Shown here in pieces: positions 1 to 9,199 of a DNA stretch of 18,431 nucleotides. This DNA is from Bacteroidales bacterium UBA3389. Its GTDB lineage: Bacteria > Bacteroidota > Bacteroidia > Bacteroidales > P3. The stretch's first letter is position 1, and each line of letters opens with the position of its first letter. The translations under genes were made by a program, and so were the position numbers. Location: NCBI GenBank assembly GCA_002358835.1, contig DEPP01000130.1, positions 710 to 19,140 on the forward strand, read 5' to 3'. The notes beneath the pieces are model-generated. The model saw only the letters and a program-made list of their open reading frames with translations. It was not told where the DNA came from and ran no database searches.

Positions 1-404
1 GCTTTGTACATGAATCCTTGAGCTGTGATAGCTTCACTACCAGCAGTTATTGTACCATTCAATGTAGCACTTTCGTGATCTACAGCAGTTGCTGCAAGAG
101 TTGTAACAACAGGAGCTACGATAGGAGCTGCAGTTGTAGTGAATGTCATAGCTGTTCCTTCAACAGTACCTGTAGCAGTAGTTGCGAATGCTTTGAATGT
201 GTATTCAGTTTCAGCAGTCAAAGCAGAAAGAGTTGCAGAGATTGTTGTACCTGTTGCATTAACAGTTGTCCAATCAGTAGCTGCAGTTGCTTTGTACATG
301 AATCCTTGAGCTGTGATAGTTTCACTACCAGCTGTGATTGTACCGTTCAAAGTAGCACCTTGGTGATCTACAGCTGTTGCAGCCAAAGTTGTAACAACAG
401 GAGC
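1..404 (-). repeat. Tandem 288-base (96-codon) Fn3-like repeats within the adhesin gene
   Basis: Two adjacent units, 117-404 complete and 1-116 cut by the window edge, start with APVVTTLAATAVDH and share TLNGTITAGSE and ITAQGFMYK. On the plus strand the 31 bases at 1-31 recur identically at 289-319. By hand alignment I count about 11 differences in the first 117 bases of the two copies. These units lack the cysteines seen in the upstream Fn3 modules, so they are a separate subtype. The high nucleotide identity suggests recent internal duplication, and copy number may vary between strains. Confidence 0.85.
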
Positions 405-3400
405 TATAACTTCAGGCTCTTCTCCTGCTATTGCATTGTAAATAGTCAAGTAGTCAACCGCTACTCCGTATCCGTCGACTCCCTCAGAAGTAAATGCTAT
501 TTGATATGTAGCACTTGGAGTAGGTAATGCAATTGAATCCAATATCCATTGATCAGGTGTTCCGCTCAATGTAGTCAAAGTTGTCCATGTTCCATCGGCA
601 GTTGTTCTGTATTGAACTGTCAATGTTTCAGCAGGACCTTCGAAAGACAAACGAGCATAACTCAACTTCAAGTATGGATTTGTCAAAGAGCTCAAGTCAA
701 GTATTGGAGACGCCAATCTTGATGATTCTTCGAAGATATAAGTATGTACAGCTGCTTGATTTCCATAAACAGGACTTAGAACTATATCTTCTCCATAAAC
801 AGGTTCATCATCCAATTCCCAAGGCTCTGCTCCTGCTGTTACAGCTGAAACAGTCCAACAAGCAAAGTCAAGACCTTCGAAGCTTTCAACATAAGGGAAA
901 CTTGTTACTGTTCCACAAGTTGTTGTGAATGTCATTGTTTCTCCTTCTACTGTTCCGCTTGCTGTTGTAGCAAATGCTTTGAATGCATATTCTGTTCCTG
1001 AAATCAAAGTAGTCAAAGTTGCAGAGATTGTTTCACCTGTTGCGTTAACGGTTGTCCAATCAGCAGCTGCAGTTGCTTTGTACATGAATCCTTGAGCAGT
1101 GATAGTTTCACTACCTGCTGTGATTGTACCATTCAATGTTGCTCCGTCATGTGTAATTGCTGTTGCAGCAAGAGTAGTAACAACAGGTGCAGTTACACCA
1201 GGTTCTTCACCGCTTGCAGGTGCAATAGAAACGTTATCGATAAACAAATCGTTATCACCATTGACAATAGTACTTTCAACATAGAATCCTATTCTTACAA
1301 TACCTGTCAATGGGTTTCCTTCTGCATCTTGCAAAGCAAAACTAATGTTTGAGAATGTATTTGTGAAGTCAGAGAAATTGTGTTCTGTGTCTTCATCACC
1401 GTCAGCGTAAATTAAAACATTTGCATTTGACCAAGTTACTCCATCTTCTGATACAACGACAGCAAATTTATCGTCAGGTGCAGCATCAGGAGGGTTATTA
1501 GGATAGTTATAATCAGTTAAAGCCAAATCAAATGATAATTCGTAAAGATCACCGCTTTCACCTAAGTCAATCATCGGAGTCAAAATCCAATTTGACTTAT
1601 TTGTACCATAAACGTTGTTCTTTATCTTTCCTGTTGAGTTACCATTAACGGCTGTTGATGAGTATGTCCAAGTACCCGAAGTTGTAGATGTTAATGATAC
1701 ATTTTCAGATAACATTCCGTTCATCTTACTCCAGCATGTAGAAGTAATAGGATCTGTCGTAAAGTCTTCTGACCAAGGTACAGAAACCGCCGCACATTCC
1801 GTTCTGAATGTCAATGTAGTTGAAGGAGATGATTCTTCACTACCACAATTGGTTGTTACATAAACTGTATATTGTGTTTGAGGTAAAAGATCTGTCAATT
1901 CAATCGATGTTTCATCTGAAGTAACCATAGTATAAGTTTCATCAGTTGAAGTTTTGTAGTAAACATTCCATGCTGATTGACTTTCATCGCTTGCTTCCCA
2001 AGAAATAGTTGCTGATGTTGAATAAATATTACTTGCAACCAATGAGTTGTCTACAGGTCTGAAGCAAGTGATTTCTTCTCCCACAGGTTCAACCATTACA
2101 TTGTCTATAATAGCTCCCGGTTGATTACCATTACTTATGTCGTTCTTCCATACAAATACAAGTTTTCTTAATTCGTTTGGATTGTTTTGAATTGTAACGC
2201 TCATATTTTGGGTAGTAGAAATAGAATTAAGAAAACGATAAGATGAATTGCTTGCATTGCTCATTATCGTTCCTGGTACATAACTATTGAGTGCATAATA
2301 AGGTGAAGTTGTTGTTGCTTCGTAAACAGTATCGACAGGAAGCCAATAAACTTTCAAATAGTCGTAAGTTGATTCTCCTCCTACTGTTAGGTCGAAGCTG
2401 ATTCTTACAGAGTCTGTTGCTCCCAATTGGAATAGCTTTTCAGCAACAACGATTGAAGTTGCTGAAATAGTGTATTGCGCTGCACCACCATTGTTATTTG
2501 TTATAAACAATTTGCCAGAGGTTTCTGAAGCAGGAGTACCCACATACCATTTATTTGTGCATCCTCTATTTCTTAGCAACCAGCCGTTTGTACCTACTTC
2601 TTCAAAATCGCAAGTGTAAGGAATTTCAACAGACTCTTGCAATGTTGTGAACGTAGTTACATATGTTCCTTCTGATTCTTCGTTACCGCAATTTGTAGTT
2701 ACATAAACTTCATAAGATTCTGAACTTACCAAATCTGTTAATTCAACACTTGGTTCAGAAACAGGAATAACTATGTACTCTTCTGTGCCTAACATTCTAT
2801 AGTAAACGTTCCAAGAACTGTGCGATTCGTCATTGTCAGTCCAAGAAATTGTAGCTGAAGATGTAGTTATGTCTGATGCAACAACTGATGCAGGTTCGGG
2901 TCTTATACAAGAAGGAACGTAATCTATCGATACATTATCTATATATATGTATCCGTTAGATGTATCTTGTCTTGCAAAAGCGATACGATAAGTAGATGGC
3001 AACTCAGGAATATCAAATGTATATTCTTCGTAAGTAGTTGTGAAATTAGAAATTTCAACCAAATCTATGAAGTTTGCAGTATCTGCAGCTGAATACATAT
3101 CTCCGTTCTCTGTAACATCATAGTATTTGATCTTTAGTTTACCATTATAAGATGTAGAACCTTTCTTAGCATAGAAACGCAATCTTGCACCACCTTCAAC
3201 ATCGATTGCAGGTGTTATCAAGAAGTCATTGTTTACGTATGTACCTGATGTATAACCATAAGACTGAGCTGAAACTAAACCGTCATAAACGCTTGATGCA
3301 GTTGTGTATCTTGTCCATTTGTAAGTAGTGCTGTTGTACCCTCCGTTAATGTTTATCCAACAAGAAGGAGCTGCAACATTGCTTAATCCTTCAGTTACCC

Positions 3401-4625
3401 AATCTGCTTCAAAGCCTTCTGTGTAAGGCAATTCAGTAACATAAGCACAAGGTGTTATAAATGTTATTGTGTTTGAAGGTTGTGATTGAGAACTGCCGCA
3501 ATTTGCAACTACATAGAATTCATAAGTAGTATTAGACAACAAATCTGTCAATTCGTTATAAGAATCTGTTGTTGTCAATTCATCATAAACTTCTGCGTTT
3601 ACCGGTTTGTAGTAAATAGTCCATTCCGAGTTGTTATCGTCGTTTATATTTACAACGGCACTTGTAGGAGTTATGTCAGAAACAACCAAAGCGTCGTGTT
3701 CAGGTCTTTGACAATCCACAATGTGAACCATAACTTCGTCTATTCTGAGATAGTAACCAGGAACAGAAGCGTAGAATGCCAAACGAGTTCTTCCGCTTAA
3801 TTCAGACAAAGAGATATCATAAATGTTCCAATCACTATTTGCTTCAAGGTTGATTGTAGTCAACAATTCGAAGTTTGCAGTGTCTGCTCCCGAAGTCATA
3901 TCCTCATACTCATCAACATTGTAGTACATAATCTTCAAAGTCTCGTTTGAAGTCGATGTTTTAACATAGAATGAGAAAGTTTCCTCTCCTGACAAATTGA
4001 ATATAGGAGTGATGAACCAATCAGATATAGTATCAGCGGTTGCAGTTGAATATGAGTACATAGCCAATGAACCTGCAGATTCGTTGTAACTATTTGAAGC
4101 AGTCGTAACATGTCTCCAGTTATAAGAAGCATGTTTTGCGTCTATGTTGAACCAACAAGATGGAGCGAGGTCTCCTTCTGTTGTGATGTTGCCACTACGG
4201 AACCATGTTGGTGCATCGAATGTTTCAACAAAAGGTTCTTCTTCTGAGATTGTTATATCCTCACAAAGTGTTTGGTAAAGAACATAACCATTGTCGTTTA
4301 CAGGAGCCCACCATGAAGTATCTTCACCGCATATTGAGCGAACTCTGAATTGATACATTGTTCCGGACAACAAATCATCAATTTGGATTCCTGTAGATGA
4401 AGAAACGATTAATGATTCCCAAATTTCAGCACCGTAAACCTTGTAATTGATTTCCCATTCGTCGCCTTGCTCTGTTTCCAAATCAAATGTCAAAGAGTTC
4501 GTTTGAGCACCATCTTCTACAAGAGCAAAACTTGTAGGAGCAGAACAAGCTGTTTCAACAACTGAAATGTTGTCTATTTCAACGCCTATCTCATCTCCGC
4601 CAGAGCTATCTTGCCTCCAAGCAAA
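1..4625 (-). CDS. Giant Fn3/cleaved-adhesin-like protein, continuation in the shifted frame (partial, runs off left edge)
   Basis: Reading minus-strand codons whose lowest base is a multiple of 3, the frame is open from 4625 to the window edge (1541 codons, no stop). It begins FAWRQDSSGGDEIG and ends its first strand with VEIDNISVVE, which completes the jelly-roll cut off in the upstream frame. Modules then alternate: Fn3 (about 4553-4272), jelly-roll (4235-3717), Fn3 (3713-3447), jelly-roll (3434-2916), Fn3 (2909-2640), jelly-roll (2630-2082), Fn3 (2072-1797), jelly-roll (1787-1215), a different Fn3-like unit (1190-918), jelly-roll (about 914-405), and two further Fn3-like units (404 to the edge). 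The Cys-containing Fn3 modules open with CxRP (CQRPEH, CIRPEP, CFRPVD) and have NCG near their end, suggesting a disulfide in each. No start codon or promoter of its own is evident near 4625, so I treat it as the remainder of the same gene. If the shift is real, this part is translated poorly or not at all; if it is a sequencing or assembly error, the gene is intact. Confidence 0.85.
918..1190 (-). repeat. Third, dispersed copy of the Fn3-like repeat unit
   Basis: This unit also starts with APVVTTLAATA and contains TLNGTITAGSE and ITAQGFMYK. The shared plus-strand block that begins at 1 and 289 begins here at 1075, 786 bases (262 codons) from the second copy. A jelly-roll module of roughly 170 residues separates it from the tandem pair, so the duplication unit at the C-terminal side may be either the Fn3 unit alone or a jelly-roll plus Fn3 pair. 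Confidence 0.8.
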
Positions 4626-7600
4626 GACAGGTTTTTCAATGTTCCGTTCACAAGCTCTCCCGGAACGATTATCTCAGCAGTTGTTACGTTGTTTTGCAAG
4701 TTGAACTTAACTCCTGATGGGTAAAGGAAACCTTCTTGTGCATAAGTGCTGGCTGCCCATGCAGGTTGTGTTGATGCGGTTGTTGCAGAGATGTCTTCAC
4801 CAAGGTCTAACAAAAGAACCTTTATGTAGTCCCAAGAAGTTTCTCCACCACCTTTGTAGTCGAATTGGATTTTATAGGTTACACCTTCTTCAGGGAATTG
4901 AAGAGGAACGGCAGCTGTAACAACATTTGTTCCAGTCTTAGAATAAGATAAGGTAGCTCCATTATCTGATGAAACATACAATTTGTTGTTATCAGGTTCT
5001 GCTGATAAAGCACCTATATACAATTTAGTAGCGTGAGTTCCATTGTTGATTGTCCAAAGAGAAGCAACGTCAGGATCATCGAAATCACAAATGAAAGGAA
5101 TTTCTGCTCCTCCCGAAGGCATAGTTACCGTTATCGGTTGAGCGTATTGTCCACCGCAATCAAATGCAACAGAGAATGTATAAGTCGTTTCAGAAGATAA
5201 ACCTTCCAAAATGTAAGGAAATTCTGTGCCTGCTGTAACGTTTTCTGTAATTCCATTTTCCCAGTCGATAGTATCTCCTTCGTTATAAATAATCACAGCA
5301 TCGTAATCTGAATCTTCAGGAACAGGCCAGCTGATTGCAACAGATGTAGGTGTAGCAACAGCCAAATCAAAAGACAAAAGGTCAAGACAGTCCACATGTT
5401 CTACAACTTGGAAGTTGTCTATGTGAATTCTATTATCACCTCCGGATACAAGTTGTTCGCCATAAAATCCGACAACTATGTTTCCGGTATATTCAGACAA
5501 ATCCATAACAACTCTTTGACCTGATGGATATATGTCATTTATGAAGAAGCCTTCTTGAGTAGTAGATGTACTATCCCAAATCATTGCATTTTCCATATCC
5601 CATGTTTGTCCGCCATCAGTAGATATCGCAACAGCAAATTTTTGATTGCCTACGTTATAAGCATCTGCTGCACTATTCCAAAAAGTAAACGCTAAGTCGA
5701 ACTTCAAATCATAAGCTATTGAGCCGTCTCCCAAATCTATTTGTGGTGAGATCAACCAATCTTTTCGGGTAGTAGAATAAAGCTCTATTGCAGCATGACT
5801 ATCGAATACATAGCTGTCATAAGAATCCCACGAATTTGCGGTTATAGCTATAGTTGAATCCGGGTTTGCTATATCAGCCCAAGCAAGTTTTCCTTCTTTC
5901 CAGCAATTTGTTATACCTGTTCCTGCCGGATAAGTATCAAATGTTTCAAGCACAGGTGGTACAAGTGTAACACATGTTGTTGTTACCGAAATAGCAGGAG
6001 CCAAAATAAAACCGGATTCAGTTCCATCAGCACAAACAGTTTGTACATTTATCGTATAAGCAGTTGTTTGTTCTAATCCTGTCAAGGTAAAAGGAACTTC
6101 GGTTGCATTAACTATAGTCCAATCTGCTGCGGCTGAAGTCTTATAGTAAACATTGTAAGAGTCGGCACCCTCAACTTCTGTCCAGGTTAAATCAACAGAG
6201 TTTCCTGTAATATTGCTTGCAACCAAATTGCTTGGTCTGTCACAAGTAGGAGCCGGTTTTACCATAACATCGTTTACATACACAGCACCATGTCCAATCT
6301 TTCTGTTTCTTACAAATGCTAAACGGAATTGTCCGGAAAGGTCTTCAAGAGATATTTCTTTCTCTTCATAATTTGTGGTAAACGTTGTTATGGAATCAAT
6401 CAAAAAGAAGTTGCTTGTGTCTGCCAAAGAAGTAACATCTCCGTCAGAAAGTTCAAAAGCATATATTCTCAACTCAGGAGAGTATGATGCACTTGACTTC
6501 TTGGTAAAGAAATTCAAGACTTCTCCTCCTGTAAGTTCAAGAACAGGAGTCATAAGCCACTCTGAGTTTCTGTAAGTCTCAACAACGCTTGATGAACTTC
6601 CGTATCCGTAAAGGTAAGCATCATTTGCGTTTTGCTTTGCTATGTAAGAAGAGTTTGCAGCTTTAGCTGACATATTCAACCAGCAAAGAGGTGCAGGGTG
6701 AAACGCTGTGTCTGTCATCGGATTGTAGCTCCAATCGTTGTTGAACGTTTCTACCCAAGGGAAAGTGCTGATTACATCACATTCGGTTGCGAAAGAAGTT
6801 CCCATCCATAAAGATTCATTGACAGAACATATCGATTTGATTCTGACATCGTAATAAGAAGATGGCAAAAGTCCGCTAAGGGTAATTTCTGTTGAAGAGG
6901 TATTTTGTGTTATTACGTTTTCAGAATCCCAACTTTCAGATTGCAGTTTGCATTGTACTACGAAACTGTTGTTATCGCTTGTCCAAGACAAATCGATTCC
7001 ATCTATAGACGGATTGCTTGCTGTAATTCCGGATACAGGATAGCAATAATCATCAGTGGCAGGAGAATAAAACAATCTGATGTTTGCTCTGTAATCGTTT
7101 GAACGTGCAATAGGTGAGTTAAGGTCAGGAGCGCTGGTATCCCAACATTTTGTCCATGCCTTACTTGCACCATTTGCTCCTTTTACATTAACAGAACAAC
7201 CACCAGAGGCAGTACATCCCTCTCCTTCGAAGAAGATATACAAACTTCCTGCTCCGCTATAGAGGAAAGGAGTTTGTAAGGTGATGTAATTCCATGCGTT
7301 TGCAGTGATCGCTAACGGTCCGTTGGAATTGTAAACCAAAACAGCATCATCGTCAAGGGCGTTGATAGTCATGTTTTCTGGTAAAGTGGTGTCGTTAACT
7401 TCTTTCATATAGATACGAAGTTCACGACCCGATCCTGATGTTACCGAGGCAATATCCAAAGCTAAGCCTTCGATCATTCCACCTTCCGGAAGATTCATCT
7501 CCGATGCAGAATACAAGTGTACAGAACGGTGATTGCCCCACAAACCCGGTATAGCACTTGTCGAAGTGTTGGTAGTGGCACTACCGATGCTCACAGAATC

Positions 7601-7666
7601 CTGCTGAGCCATTGCTTGCGTGAGCAACATAACTGTTGCCAACAACAAAAATAAAACTTTTTTCAT
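4586..7666 (-). CDS. Giant secreted Fn3/cleaved-adhesin-like protein, N-terminal frame (frame ends at an apparent 1-base deletion)
   Basis: A 1026-residue frame beginning MKKVLFLLLATVMLLTQAMA, a clear signal peptide cut before QQ. After an N-terminal beta-rich domain (about residues 30-200) come alternating modules: Fn3 (about 210-294), jelly-roll of the cleaved-adhesin/MAM type (298-470), Fn3 (475-565), jelly-roll (570-758), Fn3 (760-850) and the start of a third jelly-roll (855 on). Jelly-rolls carry recurring marks such as LCWLNMS, a W-L-[MI]-[TS]-P strand and a closing [VI]-[ND]-[DN]-[VF]-x-V strand; Fn3 modules begin near CDRPSN and contain YNVYYKT. The last dozen residues before the stop at 4586 do not fit the module: they result from a frame shift after Ser1014, and the protein resumes in the next frame from 4625. 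Such proteins are typically exported adhesins or multidomain surface proteins in Bacteroidota, often by the type IX system; the C terminus that would show this is outside the window. Its role and ligand are unknown. A consensus promoter lies at 7704-7734. Confidence 0.85.
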   Translation of the reverse strand: MKKVLFLLLATVMLLTQAMAQQDSVSIGSATTNTSTSAIPGLWGNHRSVHLYSASEMNLPEGGMIEGLALDIASVTSGSGRELRIYMKEVNDTTLPENMTINALDDDAVLVYNSNGPLAITANAWNYITLQTPFLYSGAGSLYIFFEGEGCTASGGCSVNVKGANGASKAWTKCWDTSAPDLNSPIARSNDYRANIRLFYSPATDDYCYPVSGITASNPSIDGIDLSWTSDNNSFVVQCKLQSESWDSENVITQNTSSTEITLSGLLPSSYYDVRIKSICSVNESLWMGTSFATECDVISTFPWVETFNNDWSYNPMTDTAFHPAPLCWLNMSAKAANSSYIAKQNANDAYLYGYGSSSSVVETYRNSEWLMTPVLELTGGEVLNFFTKKSSASYSPELRIYAFELSDGDVTSLADTSNFFLIDSITTFTTNYEEKEISLEDLSGQFRLAFVRNRKIGHGAVYVNDVMVKPAPTCDRPSNLVASNITGNSVDLTWTEVEGADSYNVYYKTSAAADWTIVNATEVPFTLTGLEQTTAYTINVQTVCADGTESGFILAPAISVTTTCVTLVPPVLETFDTYPAGTGITNCWKEGKLAWADIANPDSTIAITANSWDSYDSYVFDSHAAIELYSTTRKDWLISPQIDLGDGSIAYDLKFDLAFTFWNSAADAYNVGNQKFAVAISTDGGQTWDMENAMIWDSTSTTQEGFFINDIYPSGQRVVMDLSEYTGNIVVGFYGEQLVSGGDNRIHIDNFQVVEHVDCLDLLSFDLAVATPTSVAISWPVPEDSDYDAVIIYNEGDTIDWENGITENVTAGTEFPYILEGLSSETTYTFSVAFDCGGQYAQPITVTMPSGGAEIPFICDFDDPDVASLWTINNGTHATKLYIGALSAEPDNNKLYVSSDNGATLSYSKTGTNVVTAAVPLQFPEEGVTYKIQFDYKGGGETSWDYIKVLLLDLGEDISATTASTQPAWAASTYAQEGFLYPSGVKFNLQNNVTTAEIIVPGELVNGTLKNLSLLGGKIALAEMR

Positions 7667-7703
7667 AATGTTTTGTATTTAGTTAAAATTACATTTGAAC
7701 GTA

Positions 7704-7734
7704 CAAAGGTAGTTTTTTTTTCTAATTAGACAAA
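7704..7734 (-). promoter_or_regulatory. Bacteroidota-type promoter of the giant adhesin gene
   Basis: On the minus strand TTTG (7731-7734) is followed after 19 bases by TACCTTTG (7704-7711), matching the TTTG / TAnnTTTG consensus of the Bacteroidota primary sigma factor. The spacer holds a run of nine A (minus strand). The start codon at 7666 lies about 37 bases downstream of the -7 element, giving a leader of roughly 30 bases with no Shine-Dalgarno sequence. Confidence 0.8.
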
Positions 7735-7749
7735 ATAAAAAAGGGAGAA

Positions 7750-7779
7750 TTGCTTATTCGAAATAGAATCATCGGTTTG
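7750..7779 (+). promoter_or_regulatory. Possible promoter of the beta-barrel protein gene
   Basis: TTG (7750-7752), a 19-base spacer and TCGGTTTG (7772-7779) fit the Bacteroidota promoter with one mismatch in the -7 element. It would give a leader of about 90 bases before the ATG at 7878. A TATAAT-like stretch at 7859-7864 is an alternative but sits too near the ATG. The rest of the divergent region 7667-7877 holds nothing else I can name. Confidence 0.35.
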
Positions 7780-7877
7780 CAGAGAATAAAGAAATCAAGA
7801 ATGAAAAAGAGTTCCCAAAACGAAATAAAATAAGAGATTGTTCGTTTTTCGGTTGATTTATAATATGATAAAACGTT

Positions 7878-8636
7878 ATGAAAAGGTCAGTTGTGCTTAG
7901 TATATTTTTGATTGGTATTTTGTTTTTTACACAAGCATATTCCCAAACCAACGGTTGGTCTTTTCATTTCGGTAAAACCATGCCCGTAGGCAGTTTTGCC
8001 CGTTCGTCAAATGCGTTTTTGCAAAATAATATAGGAGAAGGTGCTGCCAAAAACGGCTTTGGCATAGGTGTAAAAGGGCAATGCTCTTTGCGTTTACCTG
8101 TTTTGAGAAGACTGAAACTGATGGCGAGTGTAGATATCATGTATAACGGATTAAACGATGGGGCAAAGACGATGATAGAAACGCATAACAATCCATCGGA
8201 TTATTTTACCGCATCGGCACCATCGTATTGTAATGTTCCGATTATGGCAGGGGTAAATCTGTACAGAAGTTTGTTTGGAGCGATTAAGGTATATGGAGAA
8301 GTCGGATTGGGAGTCAATTTCAGAATGGTAAGTGATATGGATCGTGTTTTTACGGTCGAATCCGGCGAAGGAGGGAAAGAGTATTTCTCGGGCAAAATAA
8401 ATTTTGACAATACTTCAACCTTTGCATTTCAACTCGGCGTAGGGCTTTGTTTTTTCAATCGTTTGAGTTTGGCTTTCAATTATTACAATCTCGGAACAGC
8501 AGAATTGAAAGGCTCGTTGGAGTCAATCGAGAGTATGAATCTGCTTTTGGAGTCTATCGGAGAAGAATATAGAGAGTTCACCAACGGAAAGGTCGGAGCA
8601 TCTATGTTTGTCATGCGACTCGGTTGGCATTTCTAA
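7878..8636 (+). CDS. Outer-membrane beta-barrel protein, function unknown
   Basis: 252 residues. The start MKRSVVLSIFLIGILFFTQA opens a signal peptide ending YSQ, consistent with export across the inner membrane. The mature part has alternating amphipathic strands, glycine and aromatic rich (for example WSFHFGKTMPVGSF, VYGEVGLGVNFRM, AFQLGVGLCFFNRLSLAFNY), and it ends in RLGWHF, with the terminal aromatic residue expected of a BAM substrate. It looks like a small outer-membrane barrel of the OmpA-like or PorT-like size class common in Bacteroidota. No catalytic motif is visible. It is transcribed divergently from the giant adhesin gene and separated by 211 bases; a functional link is possible but unproven. 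No clear terminator follows. Confidence 0.8.
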   Translation: MKRSVVLSIFLIGILFFTQAYSQTNGWSFHFGKTMPVGSFARSSNAFLQNNIGEGAAKNGFGIGVKGQCSLRLPVLRRLKLMASVDIMYNGLNDGAKTMIETHNNPSDYFTASAPSYCNVPIMAGVNLYRSLFGAIKVYGEVGLGVNFRMVSDMDRVFTVESGEGGKEYFSGKINFDNTSTFAFQLGVGLCFFNRLSLAFNYYNLGTAELKGSLESIESMNLLLESIGEEYREFTNGKVGASMFVMRLGWHF

Positions 8637-8839
8637 AAAGCAAAACCGCCACTTACAACCGTAAATCAATAGAATATCCTTTGCTGATCTGAATTGCTTT
8701 TTCAGATTGTGAAAAAACGTTAATTTTAACTTTATATTCTCAAAATCTGTCGGCAAGGCAAATTCCTCGGTCAAATATGCGAAAAATCAGTGCTTTGATA
8801 AAATTCAGCAAATCAATATCTTAGTAAATTTGTTTCAAA

Positions 8840-8970
8840 TTTTGCAATAACGAAACGCTGTTTTGGAAGGTTTTTGACGGCATTTTGGCGTGATAAAACG
8901 GTGTTTTGGGAAAATGAAACGCTGTTTTGTCGAAATGATTCTTTGTTTTATTTTTTTGATTCTTTGTTTT
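8840..8970. repeat. Degenerate tandem array with a 21-base period (about 7 units)
   Basis: A TTTT block recurs at 8840, 8861, 8883, 8904, 8925, 8946 and 8967, so the steps are 21, 22, 21, 21, 21 and 21 bases. Three units carry a small dyad: AAACGCTGTTT (8853-8863), AAAACGGTGTTTT (8895-8907) and AAACGCTGTTT (8917-8927). The two last units share GATTCTTTGTTTT. The period is two helical turns, so the dyads would lie on one face of the DNA. On the minus strand this period produces a seven-residue repeat in a spurious frame. The function is unknown. Confidence 0.75.
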
Positions 8971-9182
8971 GTTGTTCTGAAACTTGATTTCGGTCTTATC
9001 AAATCAAGTTTCTGGCAAATGTGATTGCGATTTACGAAAAATAAAGTCAAGGATAAAAATTAAGTTAATTGGTGTTAAAATCCTGTTTTCGGAAAATCGC
9101 AAATCCTTTTTTGAACTCTATATCCCGAATCCTATGTCCGCAAAACTCAATGCCGATGGCGTGGAATTTCATTGTTTTGTTG

Positions 9183-9190
9183 TATCTTTG
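9183..9190 (+). promoter_or_regulatory. -7 element (TATCTTTG) directly before the glycosyltransferase start
   Basis: An exact TAnnTTTG match ends only 9 bases before the ATG at 9200. I see no good TTTG at the usual spacing upstream. If used, transcription would start about 3-6 bases before the ATG, making a nearly leaderless message. Confidence 0.5.
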
Positions 9191-9199
9191 CGGATTGAT

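Larger units (their letters stand above)
8637..9199. other. 563-base gene-free region
   Basis: No reading frame here looks coding on either strand. It holds a small perfect hairpin (ATCTGAA 8687-8693, TTCAGAT 8701-8707, loop of 7) without a following T run, so it is a weak terminator candidate for the upstream gene; the 21-base-period array at 8840-8970; and the glycosyltransferase -7 element at 9183-9190. Confidence 0.6.

Noticed and set aside
18..527. Plus-strand Ser/Cys-rich open frame of 169 codons (and similar ones at 1092-1352 and 3486-3800)
   Set aside because: They are exact antisense shadows of the adhesin frame; the Ser/Cys richness comes from reading the complement of Thr/Ala-rich Fn3 codons.
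4615..4630. Programmed -1 ribosomal frameshifting at the adhesin break
   Set aside because: The sequence at the shift (TCT TTG) does not fit a slippery heptamer, and I see no strong hairpin directly after it; a single-base deletion is simpler.
8687..8707. Terminator after the 7878-8636 gene
   Set aside because: The 7-base stem is perfect but short and is not followed by a T run.
8840..8970. CRISPR array
   Set aside because: The period is only 21 bases, units abut without unique spacers, they are degenerate, and no cas gene is nearby.
8835..9050. Minus-strand frame with a seven-residue repeat (KQRI, KQRF, KHRF)
   Set aside because: The repeat follows from the 21-base DNA period; one 22-base step breaks the pattern, there is no promoter or signal, and codon content does not look coding.
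8984..9199. N-terminal extension of the glycosyltransferase
   Set aside because: The extra residues are low-complexity, cover an exact -7 promoter element, and precede the usual family start MKVVGF.
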